A stretch of 64,000 bases of DNA from JAGQZY01 sp964588335 (GCA_964588335.1 CAZPOV010000002.1:186001-250000); one strand, 5' to 3'. Positions 53,909 through 62,918 are shown, counted from the stretch's first letter. The notes: generated by a model from the sequence alone, not told the origin. Translations and numbers: made by a program.

Positions 53909-54367
53909 ATGGAAGAAAAAGAAACTCGCGAAAAATTAGACAATATCACCGGAACTCTGCAACATTTGATTGAGCAAACCCAGGTCAAGGCCAGCTTACT
54001 TAAGCTGGAAGCTCAACAAACCTGGCAAGACATGGAGGGTGTTTTTTTCCGCATTCAAAGCAAGCTTAAGCAAAATAAAGATGAAGCTGGCTTACAAGCT
54101 CACTTGGCCATGATGGAAGCGCGACAAGAGTGGGATGAGTTTAAAGAAGAGTTTTCGGATTACATTGAAAAACTCAGTGCCGGTGAAAAAGTGGATCACG
54201 CCAAAGTTCAAGCTCATTTAGCGAAAATGGAAATGGAAGACCGCTTCGCCAAAGAAAAGAAAGAATGGGAAAAAGCCTATGAAGAGAAGGTCAAACCACG
54301 ACTGAAAAAATCCATGGAAGAGATGCAGTCCGAAATGAACACCATGGCTAAAAGCTGGATTGATTAG
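53909..54367 (+). CDS. Coiled-coil hypothetical protein
   Basis: A 152-residue soluble protein, highly charged and almost entirely helical. Two similar helical segments are evident: DEAGLQAHLAMMEARQEWDEF and HAKVQAHLAKMEMEDRF, suggesting an internal duplication. There is no signal peptide or transmembrane segment. The frame is open from 53894, but ATG at 53909 lies seven bases after GGGAGG. Function unknown; length and character resemble small structural coiled-coil proteins. About 200 bp follow before the next gene, in which I see nothing. Confidence 0.75.
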   Translation: MEEKETREKLDNITGTLQHLIEQTQVKASLLKLEAQQTWQDMEGVFFRIQSKLKQNKDEAGLQAHLAMMEARQEWDEFKEEFSDYIEKLSAGEKVDHAKVQAHLAKMEMEDRFAKEKKEWEKAYEEKVKPRLKKSMEEMQSEMNTMAKSWID

Positions 54368-54570
54368 CCCATAGCACCAACACCCTTTTTATTTTCTACG
54401 GCAAGGCCCATGCAAAGTGGGCTTCTGCCGGCTGAAAATTCATCCTCCTCAACGGCCAGCGTTCAAACTCTGGTCGGTTTTCTGTCCACTCTGTGAACAA
54501 TTAATGAAACCATTACAGGGATCGAAAGCAAGCCTGTTCTTATTTCAATAAAGCCAGTATTTTCAGAGGC

Positions 54571-55455
54571 ATGGAGCATTGGGTTCAAGTTTTAGTTCAG
54601 GCGAAATTTGCCGTGGTATTGACGATTCTGTGCCATGGTTCTTGGGCCCACTCGCAAATGCGTTGCCAAGATATTTATCCTCACCAGTGGGCGGGTGAAC
54701 TGATCACTCAGCCCCTCCGCACAGAGCACATCGAAAGAGACATTGAAGGCCTCAGTCATGATCAAGTGGTTCGCCTTTTTGAGCGCTCCATCGAATTGAT
54801 CGAAGAAGGTTCAGCCGGTCAAAGTCTTTACATCGGTCCTGTGGTTGTTCACAACCTGGCCAGTTTTCGACCCGACCACAGAGCTCTTATTCAAGATCTC
54901 CATGCTATGAGTTACCGAGAGGCTTGGGTCGAAAAGGGGGCTGAAAATTTACTTTTGGAAGCCTTTGATACCATGGCCTCTCGCAAAGGTGTTTCTCTTG
55001 AGCATGTCCAAGAGTTTTACAAGAATGATCCGGTTGTCTACCGAGAGATGCTTGAAGGGGAGTTACGAGAGGTGCGAGAGTCGGGTGTCGAGGTCGGGCA
55101 AACCGTTGTCGAATTTCGCGATGGCTCGCGGGTGGTGTCAGAGCCATTCACCGACCATTTTGTGCATTCGATTTTTGATGTTCCTTATAAGTTAGAAAGT
55201 TTCCTTTCGTCATTGCCGGCAAAGCCAGTGGCTGCGGTTCATATGTTTCACACCCATCCATCACGGGCGCCGGGTTCGGGGGGCGCGCTGTCGTTTCACG
55301 ATGCTCTTTTTGTGGGGCAAATGCGTGAAATTTTCGCCGGTCTGCGCCCAGGGACGGAAGCTGAGACCATTGATTTTCACATGTATTCTATTGCCCGGTC
55401 GCAGGGTGAGTATGTTATTGGTCATTACTCAGAGCGAGGTTATGGATTTGAGTGA
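54571..55455 (+). CDS. Exported JAMM/MPN-like metalloprotease candidate
   Basis: A 294-residue protein with an N-terminal signal (FAVVLTILCHGSWAHS). Residues 227-244 read HTHPSRAPGSGGALSFHD, which fits the JAMM zinc motif HxHP...SxxD but with a spacer four residues longer than the usual HxHx7SxxD. A Glu that could complete the site lies in VVEFRDGS. JAMM proteins cleave isopeptide or peptide bonds; an exported one would more likely act on cell-wall or other periplasmic peptides. Function is inferred from the motif only. The last 14 bases overlap tcdA, so translation is probably coupled. The start ATG lacks a well-spaced Shine-Dalgarno. Confidence 0.65.
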   Translation: MEHWVQVLVQAKFAVVLTILCHGSWAHSQMRCQDIYPHQWAGELITQPLRTEHIERDIEGLSHDQVVRLFERSIELIEEGSAGQSLYIGPVVVHNLASFRPDHRALIQDLHAMSYREAWVEKGAENLLLEAFDTMASRKGVSLEHVQEFYKNDPVVYREMLEGELREVRESGVEVGQTVVEFRDGSRVVSEPFTDHFVHSIFDVPYKLESFLSSLPAKPVAAVHMFHTHPSRAPGSGGALSFHDALFVGQMREIFAGLRPGTEAETIDFHMYSIARSQGEYVIGHYSERGYGFE

Positions 55456-56218
55456 TTGGGATTTACGGTTTGGTGGCATTCAACGGCTTTATGGTAAAAA
55501 GGATTTTGCCAAGATCCAAGCCGGCCACGTTGCGGTGATTGGCTTAGGGGGCGTGGGCTCTTGGGCCGCCGAAGCTTTGGCGCGCACCGGAGTCGGTCGT
55601 ATGACCCTTGTCGATTTTGACGATATCTGTGTCAGCAATACCAACCGGCAGCTGCATGCCGTGCAAGATCAAGTGGGCCGTTTAAAAACGTTATCGATGC
55701 AAGAACGTTTAATGGCAATCAATCCGCAGTTGCAAGTCCATGTTATTGACGCTCCCTATGACAGAGACACCGAAGCGGAAATTTTTAAAGAGCCCTTCAG
55801 TGGAGTGGTCGACGCCATCGACCACGGCCTAACAAAGTTCGAGTTGATATTGGCTTGTAAAGAAAGACGGATTCCTATTGTCATCTCGGGGACGGCGGGT
55901 GGTCGGCTCGATCCGTCTCAAATTAAAACCGATGATCTTTCAAAGTCACAAGAGGACCCCATGCTTTCGGCTGTGCGCAAGAAACTGCGTCAACGGGGAG
56001 GCTATCCCCGCAAAGGAAAGATGGGGTTAGCTTGTGTCTTCACGACCGAGAAACCGCGTTACAGCGACTCTCATGGGGAGATTCAGTTCGACAAGCCGAA
56101 AGAGTTCAATAAGCCCCTGGATTGCTCCACAGGTTTTGGGACCACAACTCCAGTGACTGGAACCTTTGGTTTTTGTCTTTCCCATCTGATGATTCAAGAA
56201 CTTCTTCATTCGAATTAA
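55442..56218 (+). CDS. tcdA: tRNA threonylcarbamoyladenosine dehydratase (TcdA/CsdL)
   Basis: A 258-residue E1-like ATP-dependent enzyme that cyclises t6A37 to ct6A in tRNAs reading ANN codons, in the cytoplasm. It shows RFGGIQRLYG at the start and the nucleotide-binding VAVIGLGGVGSWAAEALARTG. It also has LVDFDDICVSNTNRQ with the adenylating Arg/Asp residues, VVDAIDHGLTK, and a C-terminal CSTGFGTTTPVTGTFG typical of this group rather than ThiF or MoeB. No zinc CxxC pair is seen, as usual for TcdA. The frame is open from 55301 within the upstream gene; ATG at 55442 gives the family N-terminus. It overlaps the JAMM-like gene by 14 bases. Confidence 0.93.
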   Translation: MDLSDWDLRFGGIQRLYGKKDFAKIQAGHVAVIGLGGVGSWAAEALARTGVGRMTLVDFDDICVSNTNRQLHAVQDQVGRLKTLSMQERLMAINPQLQVHVIDAPYDRDTEAEIFKEPFSGVVDAIDHGLTKFELILACKERRIPIVISGTAGGRLDPSQIKTDDLSKSQEDPMLSAVRKKLRQRGGYPRKGKMGLACVFTTEKPRYSDSHGEIQFDKPKEFNKPLDCSTGFGTTTPVTGTFGFCLSHLMIQELLHSN

Positions 56219-56482
56219 AAGGGTGGTTTTCGTTTAAATTGTCGACAGGCCTGGGGTCGAAGGGATTGAAATGCAATCTAAGGGATGGCGACCAAAAACT
56301 AGGATCTTTATTAAAAAAACACACTCATGCCATAACTCAATGAACCGATGAGAATGTGTGCGCCATGGACGGCCCAGCTTTACAATCCATGCGTAACGTA
56401 ATATTTCCCTTTCCATTGTATTGAAGACCGGATTCTGCCCACTGGCTTTGGCTTTTTAGCGCTTCTTTCATAAACTGGCTCT

Positions 56483-57838
56483 ATGAAAATATATTCCAAG
56501 GTTTTGATTCCTGTCGTCTTCATCGTTGTTGCTATTTTTGCTTATCAGAAACTCAAACCCACCTCGGGTGAAGAAGGTGGGATTAAAAAGCTTCAGGGTT
56601 TTGATGGAAAAGTGCACTATCGGTTTAAAGCCCTTCCAGACGGCGTGATCGGACAAGTGGGGGAACACCAAGTGGTGGCTGAAGAGGTGGAGCGGACGGC
56701 ACCGATGCGCAGTTTTCGCAACCGGAAGCGCGATCTCTTGTTTGCCATTATTTATAAACAATTTGTCACCAACAACGAGACCCCAGTCGAAAAGATCGAA
56801 TTCAGTTTTAAAAAAGTCAGCCTGTCGCCCAGTGCCATCCTCAATCAGTTTGGAATTCAAGAAAAGTACTCCACCCAAATTCAGTTTCAAACTTTTGATC
56901 CGTCTCAAGGGTTGGCGAAAGTCGACGGACAAGTGATTACCAAAAAGGATATCGATTTTAATAATTTCATTTGGGCGGCTTATGAAACCGAAGTCTATCG
57001 TTATAAGCTCTCAGCTATTGATAAGCTGTTAAAACAAAAAACCATCACCAGTGAATCCAAAAAATTAAAGTTGCGCACCCAGGACTATCAAGAAAAATAC
57101 ATCGACAGTCAACTGCCAACGGAAATCAGTGACAACGATATTGATGACTATTTAAAAAAATACAGTATTGAAGACACCGCCCGAAACCGTCAATCGGCTC
57201 GCAACACTCTTTTACGCCAGCGCAAGGAGCGGGGTCTTGACTATATTCTTGAGCGTTACGTGATGGACCTTCCAATTTCTATTGCTTTAAAAGGACCTGA
57301 TTATAAGTTGGATACCAAAGACGAATGGACGGCGTCTTTGGGAGAGCCAGGCGACCTGCGAGTGACTTTGTTCTCAGGAACTCGCAATGCCAAGACCGTC
57401 GAAATGCTTAAAAAATTGATTCCTTTAATACAAAGTTACGGAGGTATTCATTTTTTCTATCGTCCTTTCTTCCCGCCAAGCGACCGAATGCAAGACCTTA
57501 CAGCGCAAATGCAGTTCTGTGTGCTGACCCATCATGAACAGGAGTTCTGGGACTATTTCTTAAACACTTTGGGTGATTTCAGAGAGCAAACCGAAAAAGT
57601 GCTTTACGAAAAGTCAGAGGCTCTGGGTTTAGACACCTCCAAGTTGAAACAGTGTTTGATTGCGCAAAAGTACAAAGAGGTGGTGGATTATCACATTCAG
57701 TACGGACAGTTTCTGGGAATCACCACTGGGCCGGTTTTGTACATTGGCGGCGAGGTCTTACACGGGGCTATTCGTATGCAGGATGTTGAATCGATCTTGC
57801 AACGTAAACTAAATATACCAGCGGCTGGGGTGTGGTAG
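56483..57838 (+). CDS. Membrane-anchored DsbA-fold protein lacking CxxC
   Basis: A 451-residue protein with an N-terminal signal anchor (VLIPVVFIVVAIFAYQ). It has two SurA/trigger-factor-like helical segments with short beta starts (GQVGEHQVVAEEVE, KVDGQVITKKDID), and a C-terminal thioredoxin-fold domain from about residue 285. That domain aligns by eye with the DsbA-like lipoprotein at 59806-61191: FCV, KxCL and the cis-Pro loop TGPVLYIGG correspond. The catalytic CxxC position is replaced by residues around TRNAKT. It is therefore probably not an oxidoreductase and more likely a chaperone-like or structural paralogue. ATG at 56483; 264 bp upstream contain no recognisable gene. Confidence 0.75.
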   Translation: MKIYSKVLIPVVFIVVAIFAYQKLKPTSGEEGGIKKLQGFDGKVHYRFKALPDGVIGQVGEHQVVAEEVERTAPMRSFRNRKRDLLFAIIYKQFVTNNETPVEKIEFSFKKVSLSPSAILNQFGIQEKYSTQIQFQTFDPSQGLAKVDGQVITKKDIDFNNFIWAAYETEVYRYKLSAIDKLLKQKTITSESKKLKLRTQDYQEKYIDSQLPTEISDNDIDDYLKKYSIEDTARNRQSARNTLLRQRKERGLDYILERYVMDLPISIALKGPDYKLDTKDEWTASLGEPGDLRVTLFSGTRNAKTVEMLKKLIPLIQSYGGIHFFYRPFFPPSDRMQDLTAQMQFCVLTHHEQEFWDYFLNTLGDFREQTEKVLYEKSEALGLDTSKLKQCLIAQKYKEVVDYHIQYGQFLGITTGPVLYIGGEVLHGAIRMQDVESILQRKLNIPAAGVW

Positions 57839-57876
57839 CCAGCGCCTCATCCGCAGCCAGTCTCATCTTTTTCCAT

Positions 57877-59802
57877 TCAAAAAGACTGGCATCGATACAG
57901 AGTCTGCAGTGAAAAAAACTGATAAAACTCGCTTACTTTTTTGCGGCATTCCTGATCGGAGCCGACCACTTTTTGCATCCCTTCATTCGCATGATCCATG
58001 GCGATGCCTATTAAAAGACTGGGGTAGGGAAGCGGGTTAAGAAGGACACTTTCCGGAAAACCCTGCAACAGCTTGTAAGCTTGATTGATGAGAGTCGGGC
58101 GGTTGAAATAGCGACCCAACCGAATCAGGTTCCAAAAGGTCACGGCTTGCGCATTCGGCAGTCGCCGGTCACTGAAAAGAAACTGTTCCGGGAGAAGTGA
58201 ATTTGCCGAAAAACGGTAAAGTTGTTTGTTTGCCGAATAAAACAACTGGTGTTGAAGCTCGTGAAGGCGACGCGCTTTATCCAGATAGTCCTTTCTCAAG
58301 GTGGTTTGGTACATTTCCAATAGAGCATCAACGGTGAAGGCATAGTCGGCCAATGTTCCAGGGTTCTGGACGTGCCCTTTGTAACTGCTGTGATAGAGTT
58401 CGCCGTTAAGGTGGCTGTGATGCCCTAAAATAAAATTCAAATGCTTGGAGAGGGCCGATTCTAAGTCGGGGCTTGGCCACAGGCGTAACAGTTTAACGAG
58501 TCCGGCCAAGGCGTAGCTGTTAGCGGCGGTGACGATCAAAGGGTCGTGAGCTAGGACTTGAGTGCGTTGCCGATGCTTTAACAGTTTTGTTTCGATGTCT
58601 GCAAGTCCAGCCACCGTAAAAGCCGTCTTGCGACGAATCACCGGCTTGGGAATAAAGTTAGGCACGGGTTGATGCAAAAAGTAGGCTTCAAAAAAAGTTT
58701 TAAGTTCATCGTCGGTGAGGATCTCTTTGAGCTGTGACTGAGTCCATGTGTAGTACGCACTGTTGCGTTTGGAGTCGATACTTCCAAGACTGTGGTAAAA
58801 CCCGCCATGGGTGGAGGCGAAAGAGTTGAGGAGAGAATCGGTGATTTTATCAATCACACGTTTGTTGTTGTCAGTGGGCTGCAAGCGATAGAAATCAATA
58901 AAAGCGTGCAAAGCCGTCGCTTGATCGACCAGGTTTTTTTCAAAGTGGGGTGTGTTCCAATCGTTTGATTTCGAATGGTTAAAAAAACCTCCGCCCAAGT
59001 GATCCAATAAGGCGCTCTTTGCAACCATGGAGGTGGTTTTCTTCACCATCTGCATGGCCTGTTGGTTTTTGGTTTGGGCGCCATAATACAAAAGAACTCG
59101 GATGTCTTGAAAAGTGGGAAACTTTGGAACCGGCCCACCGGTCATTTTGCGACCCCCAAAAACGATGTCAAATTGGTGAGTCCAGCGAGCGTAGAAGTCG
59201 GACAATAAATCCATATCAAGGGCGCTGGCGGCATGGGTTTTATCTTGCGGCTTTATGTTCTCTGAGAATTTCTTGAGTTCACGCAATAGCTTTTTGCGGT
59301 CGCTGGTCCAAGCCTGTTGAGATTTTTTTAAAACCTCTAAGAATTTCTGTTCATCGGAAAAGGTGGTCACATAAACCGGCTGCAGATTGGGAGTGAGGAT
59401 GATGTTGATCGGCCAGCCTCCGAAGCTCATAATGAGGCTTTGTAGATTGATAAAGTAAGCGTTCACCTCTGGGTTCTCGGACCGATCGGCCACAACACTG
59501 ACAAAATGTTGGTTTAAATACGAACTGACTTTTTTGCTTTTAAGAGCTTTCTCGTTGACTGTTAAACACGGCGAGCAGGTGCTGTAGCCAATGTTTAAAA
59601 AGATCAAGCGGTCTTGGTCTTTGGCTTTTTGCAGAGCGCCTGGGCCCCAGGGATGCCAGTGGACAGGATGCTCGACGTAGTTTTGTAAATATTGATTGGC
59701 CACCGATGGGCCAATCCCCTCGGGCGAGTGATTTGTGCAGCCGAGGGGGAGTAAAAGGAAGAAGGTAAGAGACAGGGAAAGAAAGGGATAAACGCGTTGC
59801 AA
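57877..59802 (-). CDS. DUF255 (YyaL/SSP411-type) thioredoxin-like lipoprotein
   Basis: A 641-residue protein with a lipoprotein signal ending LPLGC (Cys 22). A DUF255 thioredoxin-like domain comes next: NYVEHPVHWHPWG, IFLNIGYSTCSPC with Cys 76 and Cys 79, then FGGWPINIILTP. A long alpha/alpha-barrel region makes up the rest, as in the YyaL/SPATA20 family. Most family members are cytoplasmic; the lipobox here suggests an envelope form. The start is TTG at 59800-59802, three bases after the stop of the DsbA-like gene, so the two are an operon and may cooperate in periplasmic thiol chemistry (inference). It converges on the CxxC-less paralogue. Confidence 0.85.
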   Translation of the reverse strand: MQRVYPFLSLSLTFFLLLPLGCTNHSPEGIGPSVANQYLQNYVEHPVHWHPWGPGALQKAKDQDRLIFLNIGYSTCSPCLTVNEKALKSKKVSSYLNQHFVSVVADRSENPEVNAYFINLQSLIMSFGGWPINIILTPNLQPVYVTTFSDEQKFLEVLKKSQQAWTSDRKKLLRELKKFSENIKPQDKTHAASALDMDLLSDFYARWTHQFDIVFGGRKMTGGPVPKFPTFQDIRVLLYYGAQTKNQQAMQMVKKTTSMVAKSALLDHLGGGFFNHSKSNDWNTPHFEKNLVDQATALHAFIDFYRLQPTDNNKRVIDKITDSLLNSFASTHGGFYHSLGSIDSKRNSAYYTWTQSQLKEILTDDELKTFFEAYFLHQPVPNFIPKPVIRRKTAFTVAGLADIETKLLKHRQRTQVLAHDPLIVTAANSYALAGLVKLLRLWPSPDLESALSKHLNFILGHHSHLNGELYHSSYKGHVQNPGTLADYAFTVDALLEMYQTTLRKDYLDKARRLHELQHQLFYSANKQLYRFSANSLLPEQFLFSDRRLPNAQAVTFWNLIRLGRYFNRPTLINQAYKLLQGFPESVLLNPLPYPSLLIGIAMDHANEGMQKVVGSDQECRKKVSEFYQFFSLQTLYRCQSF

Positions 59803-59805
59803 GTC

Positions 59806-61191
59806 CTAAAACCCGAAGAAGCTTTTAATTCGTCCCCAAAAACCTTTACTGGCTTTGTTTTTTAAACCCATGTTTTGCAACTGGTTTTGAATTTCAGCGG
59901 GTTCGTTGGATTCCAAAATCAAATCGTTAAAGACAATCACCGGTGGGCTGGTCAGGCCCAATTTCTTGGCGTACTCAAGGTGCGCATCCACTTTATCCTG
60001 AAATTTTCTTTTCAAAAAGCAATCGCGAAAGGCGGTGAAGTCAACACCGGCATTTTTGGCAGCGGTGTTGATTTTTGCTTCAGAGTCTTCTTCTGTGGAC
60101 TTCAGAATTTCGTCTATGTAGGTCCAATAGGCTTTTGAGTCGAGAGAGCCAACGCAGAACCCGGCTTCAGTTTCCATTCGAGCCAGGCGGTCTCTTTCAG
60201 GAAAGAAGTGAATGAGGTAACCGGAAACTTTGTCCGACCACTGATCCTTGAGATCTAAAAAAGTTTGCAGCGACGATGTGCAATCATCACAGCGCCAGTG
60301 GCCGATATAAACCAACGGGGTGTTTTTTGAATCCCCCCAATGATGGATGTCATCACTTAGAAATTGAGTCGAAATTTTACGTTCGGGGCGATAGAAAGCG
60401 ACTTGCACCGGCGATTTGATTAGATTTTTTGCAACATAGTTTTCTATTTTTTCATCGCGAATTTTTTGTAGGACGATCTCTTTCAACCGCTGCATCATGT
60501 CTTCGGTCAGGTCGGACTCCGATATGTTTTTCTGTTTGGCAAACTCTTTAATGTCGTCTTCTGTGGCTGACAGTTCACCCTGTAGGATTTTATCCTTCAC
60601 ATACTCTTCCATGGGGATGCTTTCTTTTTTCGAAGCCTCAAGAAGATAGCGTCGGGTGACGATGCCGTTCAAGCGCTGCATGCGCTGTTGGAAGACTTGG
60701 CCATACAGACGAGAATGGCTCATGTCAGCGTTTAAAAACTGATCCCAAGTCAAAACCTTGCCACCTTTTGATTCGGCGAGAGTTGAGCCATGTTGGGTGC
60801 CCTTGTACTCGACGGTGATTGACTCGTTGTAGGTGACGCCAAGGGCTTCCACCAAGGCCGACAAGTCTTTTGTGGGCTCTTTCCCATAAAAAGTTAAAGT
60901 TTCGGCATCCAGGGAATCGGCCCAGGCGTAAGCAAACCCCAGCGCTTTGTCGTTCAAACGTTGAATGAGCTCTTGCAAGGCCACATCTTGTGACTCCAAT
61001 TGCGACCAGCTGACCGGCGTTTTCTCAACCATGGCGGCGTCGTCGCCTTTGATAGAGTCGTCATAGACGTATTTGATGGCGCTATCAAAGGGGAGGAAGT
61101 TGTTTACGTTGTCTTTGTTGCTTTGAGAATTTTTCGAGCAACCGACGGCGAAGAGACCCAAGACTATAAAATAAACCAGCGAATGTTTCAT
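59806..61191 (-). CDS. DsbA-like thioredoxin-fold lipoprotein with CDDC
   Basis: A 461-residue lipoprotein (lipobox AVGC in MKHSLVYFIVLGLFAVGC). The helical middle region is of SurA/trigger-factor type (LTWDQFLNADMSHS, EYVKDKILQGELSATEDDIK). A C-terminal DsbA-like domain carries WRCDDC at about residues 299-304, then GFCVGS, FRDCFLKRKF and the cis-Pro loop SPPVIVFND. It is probably a periplasmic thiol oxidoreductase or disulfide isomerase fused to a chaperone-like arm. The frame is open to 61329, but ATG at 61189-61191 has AAGGA eight bases upstream and yields the signal peptide. It is first in an operon with the DUF255 gene. Confidence 0.85.
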   Translation of the reverse strand: MKHSLVYFIVLGLFAVGCSKNSQSNKDNVNNFLPFDSAIKYVYDDSIKGDDAAMVEKTPVSWSQLESQDVALQELIQRLNDKALGFAYAWADSLDAETLTFYGKEPTKDLSALVEALGVTYNESITVEYKGTQHGSTLAESKGGKVLTWDQFLNADMSHSRLYGQVFQQRMQRLNGIVTRRYLLEASKKESIPMEEYVKDKILQGELSATEDDIKEFAKQKNISESDLTEDMMQRLKEIVLQKIRDEKIENYVAKNLIKSPVQVAFYRPERKISTQFLSDDIHHWGDSKNTPLVYIGHWRCDDCTSSLQTFLDLKDQWSDKVSGYLIHFFPERDRLARMETEAGFCVGSLDSKAYWTYIDEILKSTEEDSEAKINTAAKNAGVDFTAFRDCFLKRKFQDKVDAHLEYAKKLGLTSPPVIVFNDLILESNEPAEIQNQLQNMGLKNKASKGFWGRIKSFFGF

Positions 61192-61473
61192 AAACCACTT
61201 CCTTGTGAATCTAAAATTATAGTGCTCTCTTGCAATAATGACAACGACCGAGCAGGGGTTCAACTCTTTGAAACTAGACCAAAGAAGGGGTGCTCTGTAT
61301 TTGCAACCCATGGTCCTGATAGGCGCCAACCGGTGGGTTTTGTAATGCTGGTTTTTCTGTGTTGTTTAGAACCTATTGGGCTCTTGTCGTGGAAATAAGA
61401 GAAGTTCCCTAACGGCCTTGAGTGCTCTGAAGATTTGGCCGATAAATAGAGAACCACCAGCGGAGGCCCAATC

Positions 61474-62019
61474 ATGACACAATCAATACCTTGGAAGTAC
61501 TTGCAGACCAAGACCGGAGAGAAAGTCAAAGTCGATGCCGAGGATTATGATGAGTTGATGGAAAGAAGCTGGCGAGTCATTTACACGGGTAAAACCAAGA
61601 AGCCGTCGGTGGTGACCAGTATTCGCAGCGGAGATAAGGTGCGAACCATGACGTTGGGACAATACCTGATGAAGCCGAAGGCGGGAAAGTTGGTTTATCC
61701 TCGACGCTGGCAGGGTGGTTTGGATTATCGAAAGTCAAATTTGATTGTGTGTTCGATGAAGGAGCGGCAGCGGATGTTGCCAAAGCGTGCCGATAAGAGC
61801 ACGTCCCGATATAAGGGCGTGTCGTATGTGAAGAGTAAGAAGATTTGGCGGGCGCGAATTGAGAAAAATGGCAAGTCTCACTATTTGGGGGATTTTGCAA
61901 AAGAGGAGCACGCGGCGTTGGCGTACAACAAGGCGGCTCGTGAAATGTTTGGCGACATTGCTTACCAGAACCAAATAATAAGAAAGCCCGACCGAAGAAC
62001 CACAAAAAAAACCTCCTAA
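61474..62019 (+). CDS. AP2-domain DNA-binding protein (HNH-AP2 type remnant)
   Basis: A 181-residue basic protein. The C-terminal part from about residue 110 is an AP2/ERF-like DNA-binding domain (SRYKGVSYVK, WRARIEKNGKSHYLGDF, EEHAALAYNKAAREMFG). Bacterial proteins of this layout are usually phage or mobile HNH homing endonucleases. The N-terminal half here follows their plan (VKVDAEDYDELMERSWRVIY... and the segment after KAGKLVYP) but the HNH residues are not evident. It may be a degenerate or purely DNA-binding form. ATG at 61474 lies seven bases after GGAGG. The stop runs directly into a palindrome at 62019-62035, consistent with past mobile DNA. Confidence 0.8.
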   Translation: MTQSIPWKYLQTKTGEKVKVDAEDYDELMERSWRVIYTGKTKKPSVVTSIRSGDKVRTMTLGQYLMKPKAGKLVYPRRWQGGLDYRKSNLIVCSMKERQRMLPKRADKSTSRYKGVSYVKSKKIWRARIEKNGKSHYLGDFAKEEHAALAYNKAAREMFGDIAYQNQIIRKPDRRTTKKTS

Positions 62020-62218
62020 AGGTGCCAGGCACCTTCCGGGTAAACACCATGTCATTTCTCGCGGGTTCAACCGAGAAGCCCGACACCCAAAATCAATGAG
62101 GCATCAATACGCCAAAGAATCTCCGCAACCCGGAAAAGATCTTCCTATTTACCAATGGCGATTAGGCAAAAAAGAAAATGGCCAGGCGCGTAACCAAAAC
62201 GTGCCTGGCACCTTTTGG
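62019..62218. repeat. Pair of GTGCC(N)GGCAC palindromes
   Basis: The first is AAGGTGCC-A-GGCACCTT at 62019-62035, a perfect 8-bp palindrome starting on the last base of the AP2 gene's stop. The second is CCAAAA-C-GTGCC-T-GGCAC-C-TTTTGG at 62194-62218, with one mismatch. They bound about 158 bp without a gene. The layout resembles a REP-like or miniature element, but no transposase is present. Confidence 0.6.
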
Positions 62219-62308
62219 GTGGGATTGGTGGTTGTGTTTGGTTGAATAGTTAGTAAAGATATTCACAAAAATAAAATATTTACCGCCGAACTTATAAAAG
62301 GATTTATT

Positions 62309-62881
62309 ATGTCGCGAATCATTTTTTTAGCCGCCCTCTTGTTTTCTGTTCAAAGTTTTGCCGCAGGCAAAGCCACAGGTTTTGGACTCAGTGTTGGAAC
62401 TGGAATTCCTTTTCTAGGACAAGTCGGTGCCAACTATCAATTCTCTGACAACATCAACTTTTACGGAACCTACAACATACTCAGTTTAGACTCCGGATCA
62501 GCCAAAGCCGAACTGGCTATGCCTGAGGTGGGCGTTCTCTATCATCCCTTCTCTGGAGCCTTCTTTATTGGCGCTGGTTTGGGACAAGAGTCCCTTGAGG
62601 TGAGTGCCACCGATGCCGACACCAATCAGCAAGTTCGAGCCGATGTCGATGCGATGACCGCCATCGCTAAATTGGGATGGATGTGGGGCGCTGCCAATGG
62701 TGGTTTCTGGTTCGGTCTTGATGTCGCCTACATTTCACCGCTCAATAGTGACGTCACAATCACTGCGCCTGGAGTTCCGACCTCGGATCCCGATTATCAG
62801 GACACAGTGGATGCGGCTGAAAAATTCGGTGAGTCGGCCTATATCAATTTCACTTTTGCGCGCGTTGGATATATTTTCTAA
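62309..62881 (+). CDS. Outer-membrane beta-barrel protein
   Basis: A 190-residue protein with a signal peptide (MSRIIFLAALLFSVQSFAAG) and alternating amphipathic strands (GFGLSVGTGIPFLGQVGANYQF, INFYGTYNIL, GVLYHPFSGAFFIGAGLGQE, GGFWFGLDVAYI). It ends in FARVGYIF, so the last residue is the Phe expected for BamA-dependent insertion. The size fits an eight-stranded barrel (OmpA-TM/OmpW class). ATG at 62309 has AAAGGA six bases upstream. It is monocistronic, and converges on the GLUG-repeat gene with only 37 bases between the stops. Ligand or function cannot be inferred. Confidence 0.82.
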   Translation: MSRIIFLAALLFSVQSFAAGKATGFGLSVGTGIPFLGQVGANYQFSDNINFYGTYNILSLDSGSAKAELAMPEVGVLYHPFSGAFFIGAGLGQESLEVSATDADTNQQVRADVDAMTAIAKLGWMWGAANGGFWFGLDVAYISPLNSDVTITAPGVPTSDPDYQDTVDAAEKFGESAYINFTFARVGYIF

Positions 62882-62918
62882 ACAGACAAAAACAAACCAG
62901 GCCTCTTCTCAAAAACAG

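Noticed and set aside
54571..56218. A CBASS or ubiquitin-like conjugation operon
   Set aside because: The E1-like gene has TcdA-specific features, the JAMM-like protein is exported, and no nucleotidyltransferase, E2 or ubiquitin-like gene is adjacent.
57856..57890. Bidirectional terminator between the convergent genes at 57.9 kb
   Set aside because: GCCAGT/ACTGGC with an inner CTTTTT/AAAAAG pairing can form, but it has a five-base bulge and lies partly inside the minus-strand coding end.
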